Positions 14,361-14,415 of a DNA stretch of 14,415 nt are shown here, in pieces; position 1 is the stretch's first letter; each line of letters opens with the position of its first letter. A program made the position numbers and the translations under genes. The notes under the pieces are model-generated. The model saw only the letters and a program-made list of their open reading frames with translations. It was not told where the DNA came from and did no database searches. Source of the DNA: PBB1 sp043749095. GTDB lineage: Bacteria > Pseudomonadota > Gammaproteobacteria > Burkholderiales > Burkholderiaceae_C. The stretch is from contig JAYVEB010000121.1 in assembly GCA_043749095.1 (NCBI GenBank), forward strand, positions 1 through 14,415, in the 5' to 3' direction.

Positions 14361-14415
14361 CTGCCACCAATGAGGCGGTCGGGGCTTGAAATCTGCGCAT
14401 GCGACAGCGGTGCCG

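Larger units (their letters stand above)
14191..14415 (+). other. Terminal non-coding stretch with palindromes
   Basis: I find no supportable gene here. An ATG at 14370 opens a frame running off the window, but it lacks a ribosome site. Reading frames on the opposite strand run into the regulator gene and are best taken as shadows. The stretch holds a 12-bp palindrome (14200-14211) and an 11-bp inverted repeat (14236-14246 with 14350-14360). Confidence 0.5.

Noticed and set aside
13951..14400. A 149-codon open frame on the - strand at the right end
   Set aside because: More than half of it is antisense to the regulator gene and it has no clear ribosome site; the remaining part may be repeat sequence rather than coding.
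14370..14415. A gene starting at ATG 14370 and leaving the window
   Set aside because: Only 15 codons are visible, no ribosome site precedes it, and no family is recognisable.

Overview
The window is GC-rich and densely coded, with every supported gene on the + strand. It carries the distal part of a canonical flagellar basal-body, hook and filament-junction operon: flgE (3' end only), flgF, flgG, flgH, flgI, flgJ, flgK and flgL, at positions 2-8324. These are followed by three signalling genes at 8384-14190. The gene order, the two-domain FlgJ (rod scaffold plus peptidoglycan hydrolase), the L- and P-ring genes of a Gram-negative cell and the codon bias toward G/C suggest a polar- or peritrichously flagellated betaproteobacterium, probably of the order Burkholderiales. 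That taxonomic placement is inference; there is no rRNA or marker gene here to settle it.

Layout: flgE ends at 595. flgF (614-1342) and flgG (1388-2170) encode proximal and distal rod proteins. flgH (2170-2865) encodes the L-ring lipoprotein and its start overlaps the flgG stop as TGATG. flgI (2906-4036) encodes the P-ring protein, and flgJ (4036-4971) overlaps its stop in the same way. flgK (5003-7042) and flgL (7095-8324) encode the two hook-filament junction proteins. Gaps are 18-52 bp or overlaps of 1 bp, so the block looks like one transcript, with the class II promoter lying upstream of the window. I could not find a convincing sigma-28 promoter before flgK or flgL.

After flgL come (i) an HDOD protein of the YuxH-like architecture with a badly eroded EAL-like N-terminal half (8384-9595), (ii) a soluble sensor kinase of about 1,250 residues with roughly eight PAS modules and a HisKA_2-type transmitter (9676-13422), and (iii) a receiver-ANTAR response regulator (13555-14190). 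HisKA_2 kinases paired with ANTAR regulators are an established combination (EutW/EutV is the best-known pair) and act on RNA by antitermination. The inferred picture is a cytoplasmic sensory cassette next to the motility genes, whose output would be post-transcriptional. Its RNA targets are not identifiable here, although the gap before the regulator gene contains two consecutive RNA-hairpin candidates.

The last 225 bp (14191-14415) show no gene I can support, but contain a strong palindrome and a spaced 11-bp inverted repeat. There is no gene-free stretch over 300 bp. I see no tRNA, rRNA, CRISPR array, insertion sequence or phage gene.
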